In this document: positions 26,234 to 32,544 of the stretch, piece by piece
Layout of the letters: the number at the start of each line of letters is the position of its first letter
Position numbering within the stretch: the first letter of the stretch is position 1
Origin: Bryobacterales bacterium
Lineage (GTDB): Bacteria > Acidobacteriota > Terriglobia > Bryobacterales > Bryobacteraceae
NCBI GenBank assembly: GCA_025463005.1
Contig: JAOAPR010000067.1
Coordinates: 1-32,544 of the forward strand
Direction: 5' to 3'
Length of the DNA: 32,544 bases
Position numbers and translations under genes: made by a program
Notes under the pieces: model-generated
Databases searched by the model: none
Seen by the model: the letters and a program-made list of their open reading frames with translations, nothing else
Told to the model about the DNA's origin: nothing

Positions 26234-26247
26234 CCCTCCCAGGAGGG
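26234..26247 (+). promoter_or_regulatory. Hairpin covering the ribosome binding site of the STAS gene
   Basis: CCCTCC (26234-26239) can pair with GGAGGG (26242-26247), the very strong Shine-Dalgarno of the gene starting at 26252. As a 5-bp stem with a CCAG loop it would hide the site. This may tune translation; no ligand or protein binding site is evident. Confidence 0.4.
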
Positions 26248-26251
26248 TAGA

Positions 26252-26515
26252 ATGCTGAGAATTCAAAGGTCGGCAAACGGGGAAGTGGTCTTCAGGCTGA
26301 GCGGCCAAATGGACGAAGAACCTATAGCCGAGTTGGAAACACTAATTAAGTCGGACGGGGACGGGCGCCGTATAGTCTTGGACCTAAAAGACCTGACGCT
26401 GGTGAATGAAGATGCTATCACCTTCCTTGAGCGTTGCGAATCAAACAGCATCACACTTGTGAATTGCCCACCGTACATCCGCGAGTGGATCAAGAGACAG
26501 CGACAAGGAAGTTAG
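26252..26515 (+). CDS. Small STAS-like (anti-sigma antagonist fold) protein
   Basis: An 87-residue protein whose beta-alpha order fits the STAS fold: VVFRLSGQMDEEPIAELETL, then RRIVLDLKDLTLVNEDAITF. In SpoIIAA-type antagonists the motif after the third strand is D-S-S-G with the phosphorylated Ser; here the corresponding stretch is N-E-D-A. The switch Ser is therefore missing and acidic residues sit in its place. AGGAGGG six bases before the ATG fixes the start; a longer frame upstream overlaps the AAA gene and is not used. It lies 80 bases after the unfoldase and 21 bases before the sigma-54 activator, so the three probably form one operon. A binding partner for one of these is likely. Confidence 0.75.
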   Translation: MLRIQRSANGEVVFRLSGQMDEEPIAELETLIKSDGDGRRIVLDLKDLTLVNEDAITFLERCESNSITLVNCPPYIREWIKRQRQGS

Positions 26516-26536
26516 TGCTACGGAAGGAGTAACGAA

Positions 26537-27646
26537 ATGTCTGGATATACTAGCTGGGCAGCGGAACTGCCAGCCATCCACCATAACGAATCCTTTGAAA
26601 TCGAAAATGTGACGCCGGCGAACGTCGCGCTCCATAGCGACGAACTTCACGACAGCGGCTTACCCCGCATTGTAGGGAACAGCGCGGCTCTACGGCGCGT
26701 ACTCGGCCTAGCGCGGATCGTGGCACCGACCGACGCCACGGTGTTAATCAATGGGGAAACAGGAACGGGCAAGGAACTGATTGCGGAATCCATTCACATG
26801 TGCAGCGACCGCTCGAACGGCCCATTTGTCAAAGTGAATTGCGCGGCAATTCCTGCAGGATTGCTTGAAAGCGAGCTGTTCGGTCACGAGCGTGGTGCCT
26901 ACACCGGGGCGGTCGCGCGCGGTATTGGACGGTTCGAGCGGGCTGATCGGGGTACGTTATTCTTGGACGAGATCGGCGACCTTCCGCTAGAGTTGCAGCC
27001 CAAGCTTCTTCGCGTCATGCAGGAAAGACAGTTCGAGCGTTTAGGCGGTGCTGCCACGATTCACACAGATGTGCGCGTGATCTGCGCCACACATCGGAAT
27101 CTCGCTGAGATGGTCGGTCAACGTGAATTCCGCGCCGATCTCTTCTATCGTCTTAGCGTGTTTCCCATTGAAGTACCACCGCTGCGTGAGAGGCAGGAAG
27201 ATATCCCTTTGTTAGTCCACCATTTCGCGATGGATTTCGCGGATCGCATGCAGAAACCCATCTCACTCGTTTCACAGGCATTCATAGCGGCCCTGGCGCA
27301 TCATTCTTGGCCGGGTAACGTCCGCGAATTGCAAAACTTAATTGAGCGGTCGGTAATTCTCACAAGGGGCGCTGTGCTGGATGGCATGCCGCCCGAACCG
27401 TCTTACACAAAACACGATGTCTCAAAGGGGTCGGGTTTAGGTGCGCCTGTCACGTTGGAACAGGCGGAACGTTTACATATCCTTCAGACTCTCCAGCAGA
27501 CGGATGGTGTGGTCGGGGGTCACAATGGTGCGGCCGCCCGGCTCGGCCTGCCACGGACGACCTTAATCGCCAAGATGAGGCGGCTGGGAATTAGTGCTTT
27601 TCAAAGGTCGTCAGCGCTCGCGGGAGCAGAAAAGTCGGCGGCATGA
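26537..27646 (+). CDS. Sigma-54-dependent activator without receiver domain
   Basis: A 369-residue enhancer-binding protein of sigma-54. A short N-terminal stretch of about 45 residues without a known sensory domain is followed by the AAA+ domain: GETGTGKE (~73-80), GHERGAYTGA (~120-129), GTLFLDEIGDLP (~139), RADLFYRLSVFPIEVPPLRE (~198) and SWPGNVRELQN. A Fis-type HTH closes it (GAAARLGLPRTTLIAKMRRL). The sigma-54 contact loop reads GAYTGA in place of GAFTGA, a substitution known to be tolerated in some family members. GGAAGGAG before the ATG is a strong ribosome site. Lacking its own input domain, it must be controlled in trans, for which the STAS protein and the unfoldase directly upstream are the obvious candidates (PspF/HrpR-like situation). 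Confidence 0.92.
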   Translation: MSGYTSWAAELPAIHHNESFEIENVTPANVALHSDELHDSGLPRIVGNSAALRRVLGLARIVAPTDATVLINGETGTGKELIAESIHMCSDRSNGPFVKVNCAAIPAGLLESELFGHERGAYTGAVARGIGRFERADRGTLFLDEIGDLPLELQPKLLRVMQERQFERLGGAATIHTDVRVICATHRNLAEMVGQREFRADLFYRLSVFPIEVPPLRERQEDIPLLVHHFAMDFADRMQKPISLVSQAFIAALAHHSWPGNVRELQNLIERSVILTRGAVLDGMPPEPSYTKHDVSKGSGLGAPVTLEQAERLHILQTLQQTDGVVGGHNGAAARLGLPRTTLIAKMRRLGISAFQRSSALAGAEKSAA

Positions 27647-27647
27647 G

Positions 27648-27944
27648 CTAGGCCTGCCCTCGGCATTCTGACCCGGCTTCTTCCCGCGGAAAACTACGTC
27701 CGAACTTTTCTTTGTACCATTGGTCCAACCGATCATTGGCAGGCGGCGCAGTTTCGTCATTCGTTTCTTCACGCAACGCCGTGTTCGATTGCTCTGCTCT
27801 TTGACGAGGTTCCTGCGTCGGGGAACTCCGGCCGTACCGTATCCTATCGAATCGCTGGCGGCGTTCTTGTCCGAGGTGGAGTTTAAGAACACCGAATTCC
27901 GGATTTTCCCGACGAAGATCAATGGGGATCTCCACACATTCGTC
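27648..27944 (-). CDS. Possible small hypothetical protein
   Basis: A minus-strand frame reads VEIPIDLRRENPEFGVLKLH and later NDRLDQWYKEKFGRSFPREE before a stop at 27648. The composition is balanced and hydrophilic, but start and family are unknown, and no ribosome binding site stands before the GTG or the ATG at 27935. A decayed gene is equally possible. Confidence 0.25.
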   Translation of the reverse strand, partial: DECVEIPIDLRRENPEFGVLKLHLGQERRQRFDRIRYGRSSPTQEPRQRAEQSNTALREETNDETAPPANDRLDQWYKEKFGRSFPREEAGSECRGQA

Positions 27945-28191
27945 TTTGCAACCAAGTAGTAGCTGGTAATCGGCGCATCGAGACAGGCGACACGAAACGC
28001 GCTTTGCAGCGTTTCCAGCCTTCCGTTCGTCTCATGGTATTCACGCCTGCTCGCCGCTTCACATCGGCGCGAAGCCTGCCGAGTTTCCGGTGCAAGGCGT
28101 AAATGGCCCGGATGATCGTTCCCTTAGTGTCCAATAAGTCGATTCTCGCTCGGAAGGCTGCGGGCGCGCATACTCTATAAGTCCTCACAGA

Positions 28192-28401
28192 TCAGAGATT
28201 CGTTCGCAAGATCAATCGGCCCCGCGGCCATAGTTCTTCGATTCGGTACCACCCATCCAGTTGTTCTTCAAAGATCGCCTTGCAGAGTCTCTTCAGACAC
28301 TTCTCTAAGTCCGATTCCATGTCACGTGCCGGTAACAGATAGACGGGAGGATCACGACGCAGATCCTCTAGCGTCAAACTCTCGCGGTTGGACGAGCGCT
28401 C
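28192..28401 (-). pseudogene. Fragment of an unrecognised small protein
   Basis: The minus-strand frame reads SLTLEDLRRDPPVYLLPARD and FEEQLDGWYRIEELWPR, then a few unlikely residues before a stop. The first part looks like natural protein (acidic helices, aromatic motif DGWYR) and I vaguely associate it with short acidobacterial hypotheticals in which the sequence goes on past W-P-x-R. Only a TTG start at 28377 is available. I regard it as a truncated or frameshifted gene of unknown function. Confidence 0.35.
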
Positions 28402-28630
28402 ACACGTCCGTTACTGGCGCGCGTTCTGAAGGCACACGTCACCCTACTGTTTCAGAATAGGGCTACAAGAAAGCTTCGGACAAACTATCTTTCGGATAAT
28501 TCCTGCGCAAAAGTTCCAAATGGACTTGTTGCCTGCGCCATTCAGTGGCACTGTTGTCTTGAGCCATTTTGGAGCCGGATCGAGGAATTCTGATCGGTTG
28601 CTATTTTCGTGTGAGAAACGGCGGATTTGA

Positions 28631-29131
28631 ATGATGTTTATTCGCAGGCGCGGCAGTGCAGTTGTAGAAGCGGCGCTGATGATGCCCTGGATCGTTTTTC
28701 TGTTTATCGGAGTATTTGACTTCGGCTTTTACGCCTACGCGTCGATCGCCACCCAGAACGCGGCGCGAGCCGCAGCCATCCAAGTTGCCACAGGCTTAAC
28801 CGATGCCTGTGCGGCCGCTCGGGGGGAACTCGGAGTAGTACCGAATGTCGTAGGAGTGAGCACTTGCGAACCGACTCCTGCAACCGTGGACAACACTCAT
28901 CCGGTGGCCGTGTGTACTGGAGTTCTTAGTGCCACAACTTCCTCGCCGTGCGGTCTGCCAACCGCAATATGCGCCGACTGTGCCCCTGCCATTTGTGCCG
29001 CGCCCTGCAAAGCGACCTCCATACAGGCCGTTGTCACATATATTACGATCCCGCTATTGCCGATCCCAGGGATCCTGACGGGACAAATGCGGCTTACCAG
29101 GATCGCAGAAATGAGGATCCTCGAGCAATGA
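28631..29131 (+). CDS. TadE-like pilus-assembly protein, Cys-rich
   Basis: A 166-residue protein with the TadE signature at the N-terminus: RRRGSAVVEAALMMPWIVFL, where a prepilin-type Glu (VEAAL) precedes a hydrophobic helix, followed by the FDFGFYAYASIATQNAARAA region. TadE and TadG are minor pseudopilins of the Flp/Tad system, inserted in the inner membrane. The periplasmic part holds eight Cys, many in the short stretch CGLPTAICADCAPAICAAPC, suggesting disulphides. The stop overlaps the next start (ATGA). No TadA ATPase, secretin or platform protein is in the window, so the pilus machinery must be elsewhere, or these genes act apart. Confidence 0.87.
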   Translation: MMFIRRRGSAVVEAALMMPWIVFLFIGVFDFGFYAYASIATQNAARAAAIQVATGLTDACAAARGELGVVPNVVGVSTCEPTPATVDNTHPVAVCTGVLSATTSSPCGLPTAICADCAPAICAAPCKATSIQAVVTYITIPLLPIPGILTGQMRLTRIAEMRILEQ

Positions 29132-29664
29132 ACCGCTGGCAAAAACGAGGCGCTACGACGATTGAAATGACCCTGGTCGGTGTTCCGCTAATTTTCGTAA
29201 TGATCTCTATTTTCGAGGTGTCACGAGGAATGTGGATGTATCACACCGCAGCTCACGCAGTAAAGAAAGGGGTTCGATTCGCTACGGTTCACGGGCTCGA
29301 TTGCGTAACGAACCTGCCCGCTGTTACTAACAACTGCACCGTGACAGCGAACGACATCGCGGCAGCTATCCAGTATGCGGGAGTTGGATTACCGTTGGGC
29401 CCGTCCTCGAATATGACCACTTTGACTTTTTCCTCATTGAACGGATCGTTTAGCTGCCCACTTGATGGCTCGGACACCGGCGTCGACTGCGCAGGAGTCT
29501 GGCCTCCGGCTGGCGCAGGAGCCGACAAGCAGGGCAACAGCCTTCGCATAATCATCAAGGTCCCGTTTCCATCGGCGTTGGCGATGTTTTGGCCAGGATC
29601 GACGCCCGTGTCGTTTGCGCTCACCAACTTGTACGCAGACTCTGCCGATGCAGTCCAGTTTTGA
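29128..29664 (+). CDS. Second TadE-like protein
   Basis: A 178-residue protein starting with RWQKRGATTIEMTLVGVPLI, again with the prepilin-type Glu (IEMTL) and a single hydrophobic helix, followed by FEVSRGMWMYHTAAHAVKKG and a periplasmic domain with four Cys. The start at 29128 overlaps the TGA of the first TadE gene by four bases, which is typical of co-translated tad genes; the longer upstream frame from 28948 is only a shadow. It ends eight bases before the TadG-like start. Probably pairs with the other two Tad proteins at the inner membrane. Confidence 0.87.
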   Translation: MNRWQKRGATTIEMTLVGVPLIFVMISIFEVSRGMWMYHTAAHAVKKGVRFATVHGLDCVTNLPAVTNNCTVTANDIAAAIQYAGVGLPLGPSSNMTTLTFSSLNGSFSCPLDGSDTGVDCAGVWPPAGAGADKQGNSLRIIIKVPFPSALAMFWPGSTPVSFALTNLYADSADAVQF

Positions 29665-29671
29665 GGCATAT

Positions 29672-31696
29672 ATGGTTCGACGACGAAGAAACTCCGGTGG
29701 GCAAGCACTTATATTAGTAACCCTAGGCCTACTTGCTATGTGCGGCATGATGGGTCTGGCGGTGGATTTGGGATGGTCGTTCTTCGTTGAGAAGCAAGCC
29801 CAAACGGCGGCGGACGCCGCGGCTTTAGGAGCGGTGCAGGAAGCTCTGGTTCGTTTGAATGGCAGTTCCTTCGGCTTCTCCTGCCCGGCGTCTCCAAGCG
29901 GAAGCCTCCCGGTATATTGCCAACCCGCTCCAGTTGACTGCGTTTCCGGCACTCTTCCGGGTGGCACCAGCAGCAATCTTTGGAATGGGTGTCGATACGC
30001 GCAGCAAAATGGGTTTACTTCGGGAGGCTCTGGAGGAAGACAGAGAGTAACGATTCAATCCAATGAGGCTGATCCTTTAAACCCGCCGCCAACAGACATG
30101 TGCGTTACGCAGATGAAATGCGTGAAGGATGCCGTCTATTGGGTCACCGCTCGTAGCACTCAAACGGTCCCCCAACTGTTTTCCGCTGTCATAAACCGCA
30201 CTGAAGGGATTGTCTCAGCCAAGGCAACGGCAGCCTTGGTTAGCGTTATTGTTCCGGGCTCATTCATCGCGTTAAATCAGGCGGGCGACTGCATCTCCCG
30301 CCCCACTCAGGAAAGCAAAGGATTCGTGTACGATTGCGGGGTCGACATAGATTCCCAGGGTGGCGGTGCCAATACATGCCAGCAGAGTGGGGGCGCCATC
30401 GCTGCAATCTGCGGAGGTTCCGGAATCATCCTCTCCTCTAGTTGCAACGGAAACGGCAACCAGACGGGGTGTGGGACCACTGGTAACAATAACAATTCAT
30501 GCGCCAACGGAGGCGATTACGCTGGTTGTACACAGGGCAGCACTTCGAGGGTGTGGGGGTTATCGATCCAAATCCAGACTGGAGGCTGGGTAGACGATTC
30601 ATCATGCACTCAGGCCGGTAGTGGGGCATGTTCGGACTGGACACCGAGACCGGTTAATACCGGCAATCAAACGCTGTTCCAGGATCCCTTGCACAAGCTC
30701 TCTCAGCCGCCGATTGCCGCCTCAGGCCCAATAGCAACCTGCGGAATCCCTGGGGGAACTATCTCCAACGCTAGCGCGTCGCCACTAGTACTCGGCCCCT
30801 ATCAATACTATGCAATCAACGCCCAGGGTCAACCGACCGGCGCTCCGATCAACCTAACCGGAGACGTGACATTCAGCGCGTCCAGCACACTTTGTAGTAA
30901 CGGAAGTTCCGGCGCTGTAGGATCTGGTGCGAGTCCCTTGAGCACTCAATTCGGCACGTTTCTCTTCTATGGCGGTCTGCAGATGACGACCAACAATACG
31001 TTCACTTTTGGCGCTGGCCAGTATGTGATGGTGGGAACCGCCTCCCAAACCGGACCATCGTTTGTGTTGGGCTCCGGCGGGAATCCCCACGTGGTAGGCA
31101 ATACCTTCGGAACCCAGTTCATCACTACGGCGCCGAGCTATAACGGAACGGGTTATCCCGGTCTTGCCACGCAAATGTCCGCATCGGCTCTCACCTCACT
31201 GGCGAATGGAAGCGTTCCGCTTTACCAAGGCTACATCGATATCAGCACAGGGAGTTCTGGCAGTGCTGACCTGTACGGCTTGGATAGAAACAACTTATTC
31301 GGCCTCCCTCCGGAGATTGAAAACCTGGGAAATTACAGCGGCAACTTGTTTTGGCAGGATCGAAGGAACTCAACATTGCAGCTAAGCACCACAGACGGTT
31401 CTGTTGTAAGTAAGCCATGTTACGCGAACGGTTGCTCAACGCTCCCAACTGTACTTACAGACAATCGGGTGACCTTCTCTTCACCGAAGTTGAATTACAC
31501 GTCGAACGCGAATCTGAATCTGCACGGGGCTGTTTACCAGCCGCGCGGGGCGTGGTTCCGGTCGGGTGGTGGGGGGAATACCCATGCCCGAGTCCAAATC
31601 GTCACCGGTATGATCCTGAAAGACGGGTCAGCGCAACTAGATCTGCTTCCAACGGACCGTCCCTCGGTCAAATTCATTGACGCATTGATTGAATGA
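29672..31696 (+). CDS. TadG-like protein, long Cys-rich periplasmic part
   Basis: A 674-residue protein with the TadG N-terminus: RNSGGQALILVTLGLLAMCG (one membrane helix) and VDLGWSFFVEKQAQTAADAA followed by ALGAVQEA, the standard Tad domain. The rest is a large exported region with low-complexity Gly/Asn/Cys stretches (SSCNGNGNQTGCGTTGNNNN) and a beta-rich end (TFGAGQYVMVGTASQTG, LNLHGAVYQPRG). I count 21 Cys. No von Willebrand A motif (DxSxS) is seen, unlike some TadG proteins. Start at 29672 has GAGG five bases upstream; 29615 would overlap the previous gene. It closes the three-gene tad unit and probably works at the cell surface. Confidence 0.87.
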   Translation: MVRRRRNSGGQALILVTLGLLAMCGMMGLAVDLGWSFFVEKQAQTAADAAALGAVQEALVRLNGSSFGFSCPASPSGSLPVYCQPAPVDCVSGTLPGGTSSNLWNGCRYAQQNGFTSGGSGGRQRVTIQSNEADPLNPPPTDMCVTQMKCVKDAVYWVTARSTQTVPQLFSAVINRTEGIVSAKATAALVSVIVPGSFIALNQAGDCISRPTQESKGFVYDCGVDIDSQGGGANTCQQSGGAIAAICGGSGIILSSSCNGNGNQTGCGTTGNNNNSCANGGDYAGCTQGSTSRVWGLSIQIQTGGWVDDSSCTQAGSGACSDWTPRPVNTGNQTLFQDPLHKLSQPPIAASGPIATCGIPGGTISNASASPLVLGPYQYYAINAQGQPTGAPINLTGDVTFSASSTLCSNGSSGAVGSGASPLSTQFGTFLFYGGLQMTTNNTFTFGAGQYVMVGTASQTGPSFVLGSGGNPHVVGNTFGTQFITTAPSYNGTGYPGLATQMSASALTSLANGSVPLYQGYIDISTGSSGSADLYGLDRNNLFGLPPEIENLGNYSGNLFWQDRRNSTLQLSTTDGSVVSKPCYANGCSTLPTVLTDNRVTFSSPKLNYTSNANLNLHGAVYQPRGAWFRSGGGGNTHARVQIVTGMILKDGSAQLDLLPTDRPSVKFIDALIE

Positions 31697-31815
31697 GCAT
31701 GACCCCCAGAAGCCACAATGCAAGATAAGACTCATCCGAGGATTGTCTTGATGGGACGGTCAAACGATCACACGTTAATGATGTGACGCTCGTAGATGGC
31801 GTCGTAGCCCAGTAG

Positions 31816-31836
31816 CCCGCGCCGGAAATGCGCGGG
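31816..31836. repeat. Strong GC hairpin
   Basis: CCCGCGC (31816-31822) and GCGCGGG (31830-31836) form a perfect 7-base-pair stem with the loop CGGAAAT, 120 bases after the TadG stop. There is no T run, so it is not a classical terminator, but it could end or stabilise the tad transcript. Confidence 0.5.
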
Positions 31837-31849
31837 AACGGATCCCAAA

Positions 31850-32168
31850 CTTGAGGATTTGCGCGAGGACTAAGACCTGAAGCCCTTCCTGGCGACTTTG
31901 TCGCAAAAACCGGTGTCGGACTGCTTCCTAAGCACAGCCGACGGCATCAAGAACATCAATCACGTGAGCGATTCCGCAGCCCAAACGTAATTCGAAGCGC
32001 TGTTTTTTCCTTCGCTCGATCACACGAAGGTCAAATTTAAGGACAAAGATAGGACGCGTCAATACAAATTTGACTCAATTGTCCTACAGGTATTTCTCTT
32101 CGCAGTATCACGTAACTGTTTCAATAACCCGTTTCGAAGCCTTGCAGTGCGGACTAAATATAGTACCT
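31850..32168 (+). pseudogene. Decayed open frame with two TAA stops, family unknown
   Basis: One frame reads PKLEDLRED-stop-DLKPFLATLSQKPVSDCF and on to NHVSDSAAQT-stop-FEALFFPSLDHTKV, with stops at 31871-31873 and 31988-31990. Both sides of the stops read like natural protein. The second could be a CAA to TAA change. Just upstream another frame gives VTLVDGVVAQ-stop-PAPEMRG. I do not recognise the family. A dead gene with several stops is the simplest view; chance is not excluded. Confidence 0.35.
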
Positions 32169-32288
32169 AGTTTTGAAATCGAATTATGATTTGAGCTGTT
32201 TGGCATATCGAAAGATAGTCTTGCGGCTGGCGTTGTTTGAGAGAAAATGGGCGCCTACCAGCCTGTGCAGGGCGGGAATGTTTGAAAG

Positions 32289-32298
32289 CCTCCGGAGG
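32289..32298 (+). promoter_or_regulatory. Palindrome containing the ribosome binding site
   Basis: CCTCCGGAGG is a perfect 10-base palindrome in which the right half is the Shine-Dalgarno for the GTG at 32306. It could pair on itself or between transcripts. The STAS gene has a similar anti-SD/SD arrangement. Confidence 0.35.
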
Positions 32299-32305
32299 GA
32301 CCGCT

Positions 32306-32544
32306 GTGAAACTGACTATAAAACTGATCTGTGTTGCGCTGGTTATTGCTGCGCTGGGATTTGTAGCCTCATCGACTCATGCCGCCACTCAGGCGACGAT
32401 CACCACCGACAGGAATAAATACGGTGAGGGCGAGACGATGATCATATCGGGAAGTGGGTTCACGGCGAATGCGGCCGTAAACATCAGCGTTCTGCGGCCG
32501 GATCATTTGACCGACTACCTGTCTGCTGTCGCTAACAGCATCGG
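32306..32544 (+). CDS. Secreted protein with Ig-like/adhesin-type start, 3' end outside window
   Basis: From GTG at 32306 the frame stays open to the window edge (79 codons). It begins with a signal peptide (ICVALVIAALGFVASSTHA-A), followed by TQATITTDRNKYGEGETMII and SGSGFTANAAVNISVLRPDH, the pattern of an Ig-like beta-sandwich found in surface or cell-wall-associated proteins. GGAGGG eight bases upstream decides the start. Family and total length cannot be known here. Position after the Tad genes hints at a surface role, but a decayed region separates them. Confidence 0.7.
   Translation, partial: MKLTIKLICVALVIAALGFVASSTHAATQATITTDRNKYGEGETMIISGSGFTANAAVNISVLRPDHLTDYLSAVANSI

Larger units (their letters stand above)
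27647..28630. other. 984-base stretch with no convincing intact gene
   Basis: Between the sigma-54 activator and the Tad genes all frames are short. On the minus strand there are three pieces that could be remains of genes (27648-27944, 27919-28188 in two frames, and 28192-28401). The plus strand 27720-27959 frame of 79 residues has no family likeness. The last 230 bases before 28631 look non-coding; I found no consensus sigma-54 site (TGGC-N8-TTGC spacing) in them. Confidence 0.5.
31697..32305. other. 609-base stretch without intact gene; decayed gene and hairpin
   Basis: This stretch holds a hairpin (31816-31836) and gene-like pieces broken by stop codons (31850-32168). From 32169 to 32305 I see only the leader of the gene at 32306. 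The plus-strand frame 32173-32418 is a shadow that runs into that gene in the wrong frame. Confidence 0.5.

Noticed and set aside
28545-28565. TGGCAC followed by TCTTGA upstream of the TadE gene as sigma-54 promoter
   Set aside because: The -12 half is shifted by two bases and lacks GC, so it does not meet the consensus.
32255-32310. Cyclic-di-GMP (GEMM) riboswitch before the last gene, because of CAGGGC … AAAGCCTCCGG
   Set aside because: The inner hairpin with its tetraloop and the second receptor stem are missing; the matching bases are explained by the SD palindrome. A covariance-model search with the Rfam GEMM model would settle it.
1-32544. CRISPR arrays, rRNA genes, phage structural genes
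   Set aside because: No regularly spaced repeats, no rRNA-like stretches and no phage-type proteins were seen.

Overview
The window looks like a chromosome segment from an Acidobacteriota bacterium, probably of the Bryobacterales/Solibacter type. This is inferred from gene content, not from a marker gene. The pointers are an Oar-like TonB-dependent receptor with an N-terminal carboxypeptidase-like domain, paired DUF6152 and 'ADGxPDxSGxW' secreted proteins, YVTN and PD40 beta-propellers, and a very large kinase-like/ATPase/sigma-54 hybrid regulator. Coding density is high and the sequence is moderately GC-rich by eye.

Left part (1-14300): exported and envelope proteins. In order these are a YVTN propeller (cut by the window edge and apparently frameshifted), a DUF6152 + ADGHPD-family pair on the minus strand, a PD40/TolB-like propeller lipoprotein, a TlpA-type thioredoxin protein, a metallo-beta-lactamase-fold hydrolase, a large secreted alpha/beta-hydrolase, a second ADGKPD-family protein, a secreted VOC protein, and a minus-strand cluster. 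That cluster holds a second DUF6152 protein, an ADGHPD fusion protein, an 8-TM protein, a 36-residue one-TM microprotein and a 4-TM protein. Between them lie decayed pieces: the 3' half of a tRNA, the tail of a polysaccharide-monooxygenase-like gene, and a small inverted remnant of a further ADGHPD-family gene.

Middle (14300-18960): remains of two diverged rve-integrase transposase genes joined head to tail, then a TonB-dependent receptor whose last 75 or so codons lie in another frame.

Right part (19000-32544): a plus-strand regulatory and surface cluster. A ~1945-residue hybrid (kinase-like domain, PredATPase, helical repeats, GAF, PAS, sigma-54 AAA+, Fis HTH) is followed by a ClpB-D2-only AAA+ unfoldase, a small STAS-like protein lacking the usual phosphorylatable Ser, and a stand-alone sigma-54 activator without a receiver domain. 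After about 1 kb of poorly coding sequence come three Cys-rich Tad-type genes (TadE, TadE, TadG), another decayed region, and the start of a secreted protein. The most interesting candidate system is this regulator/unfoldase/STAS/sigma-54 module beside the Tad genes. A second is the DUF6152 / ADGHPD / multi-TM module, whose exported proteins would begin with His-His after signal cleavage.
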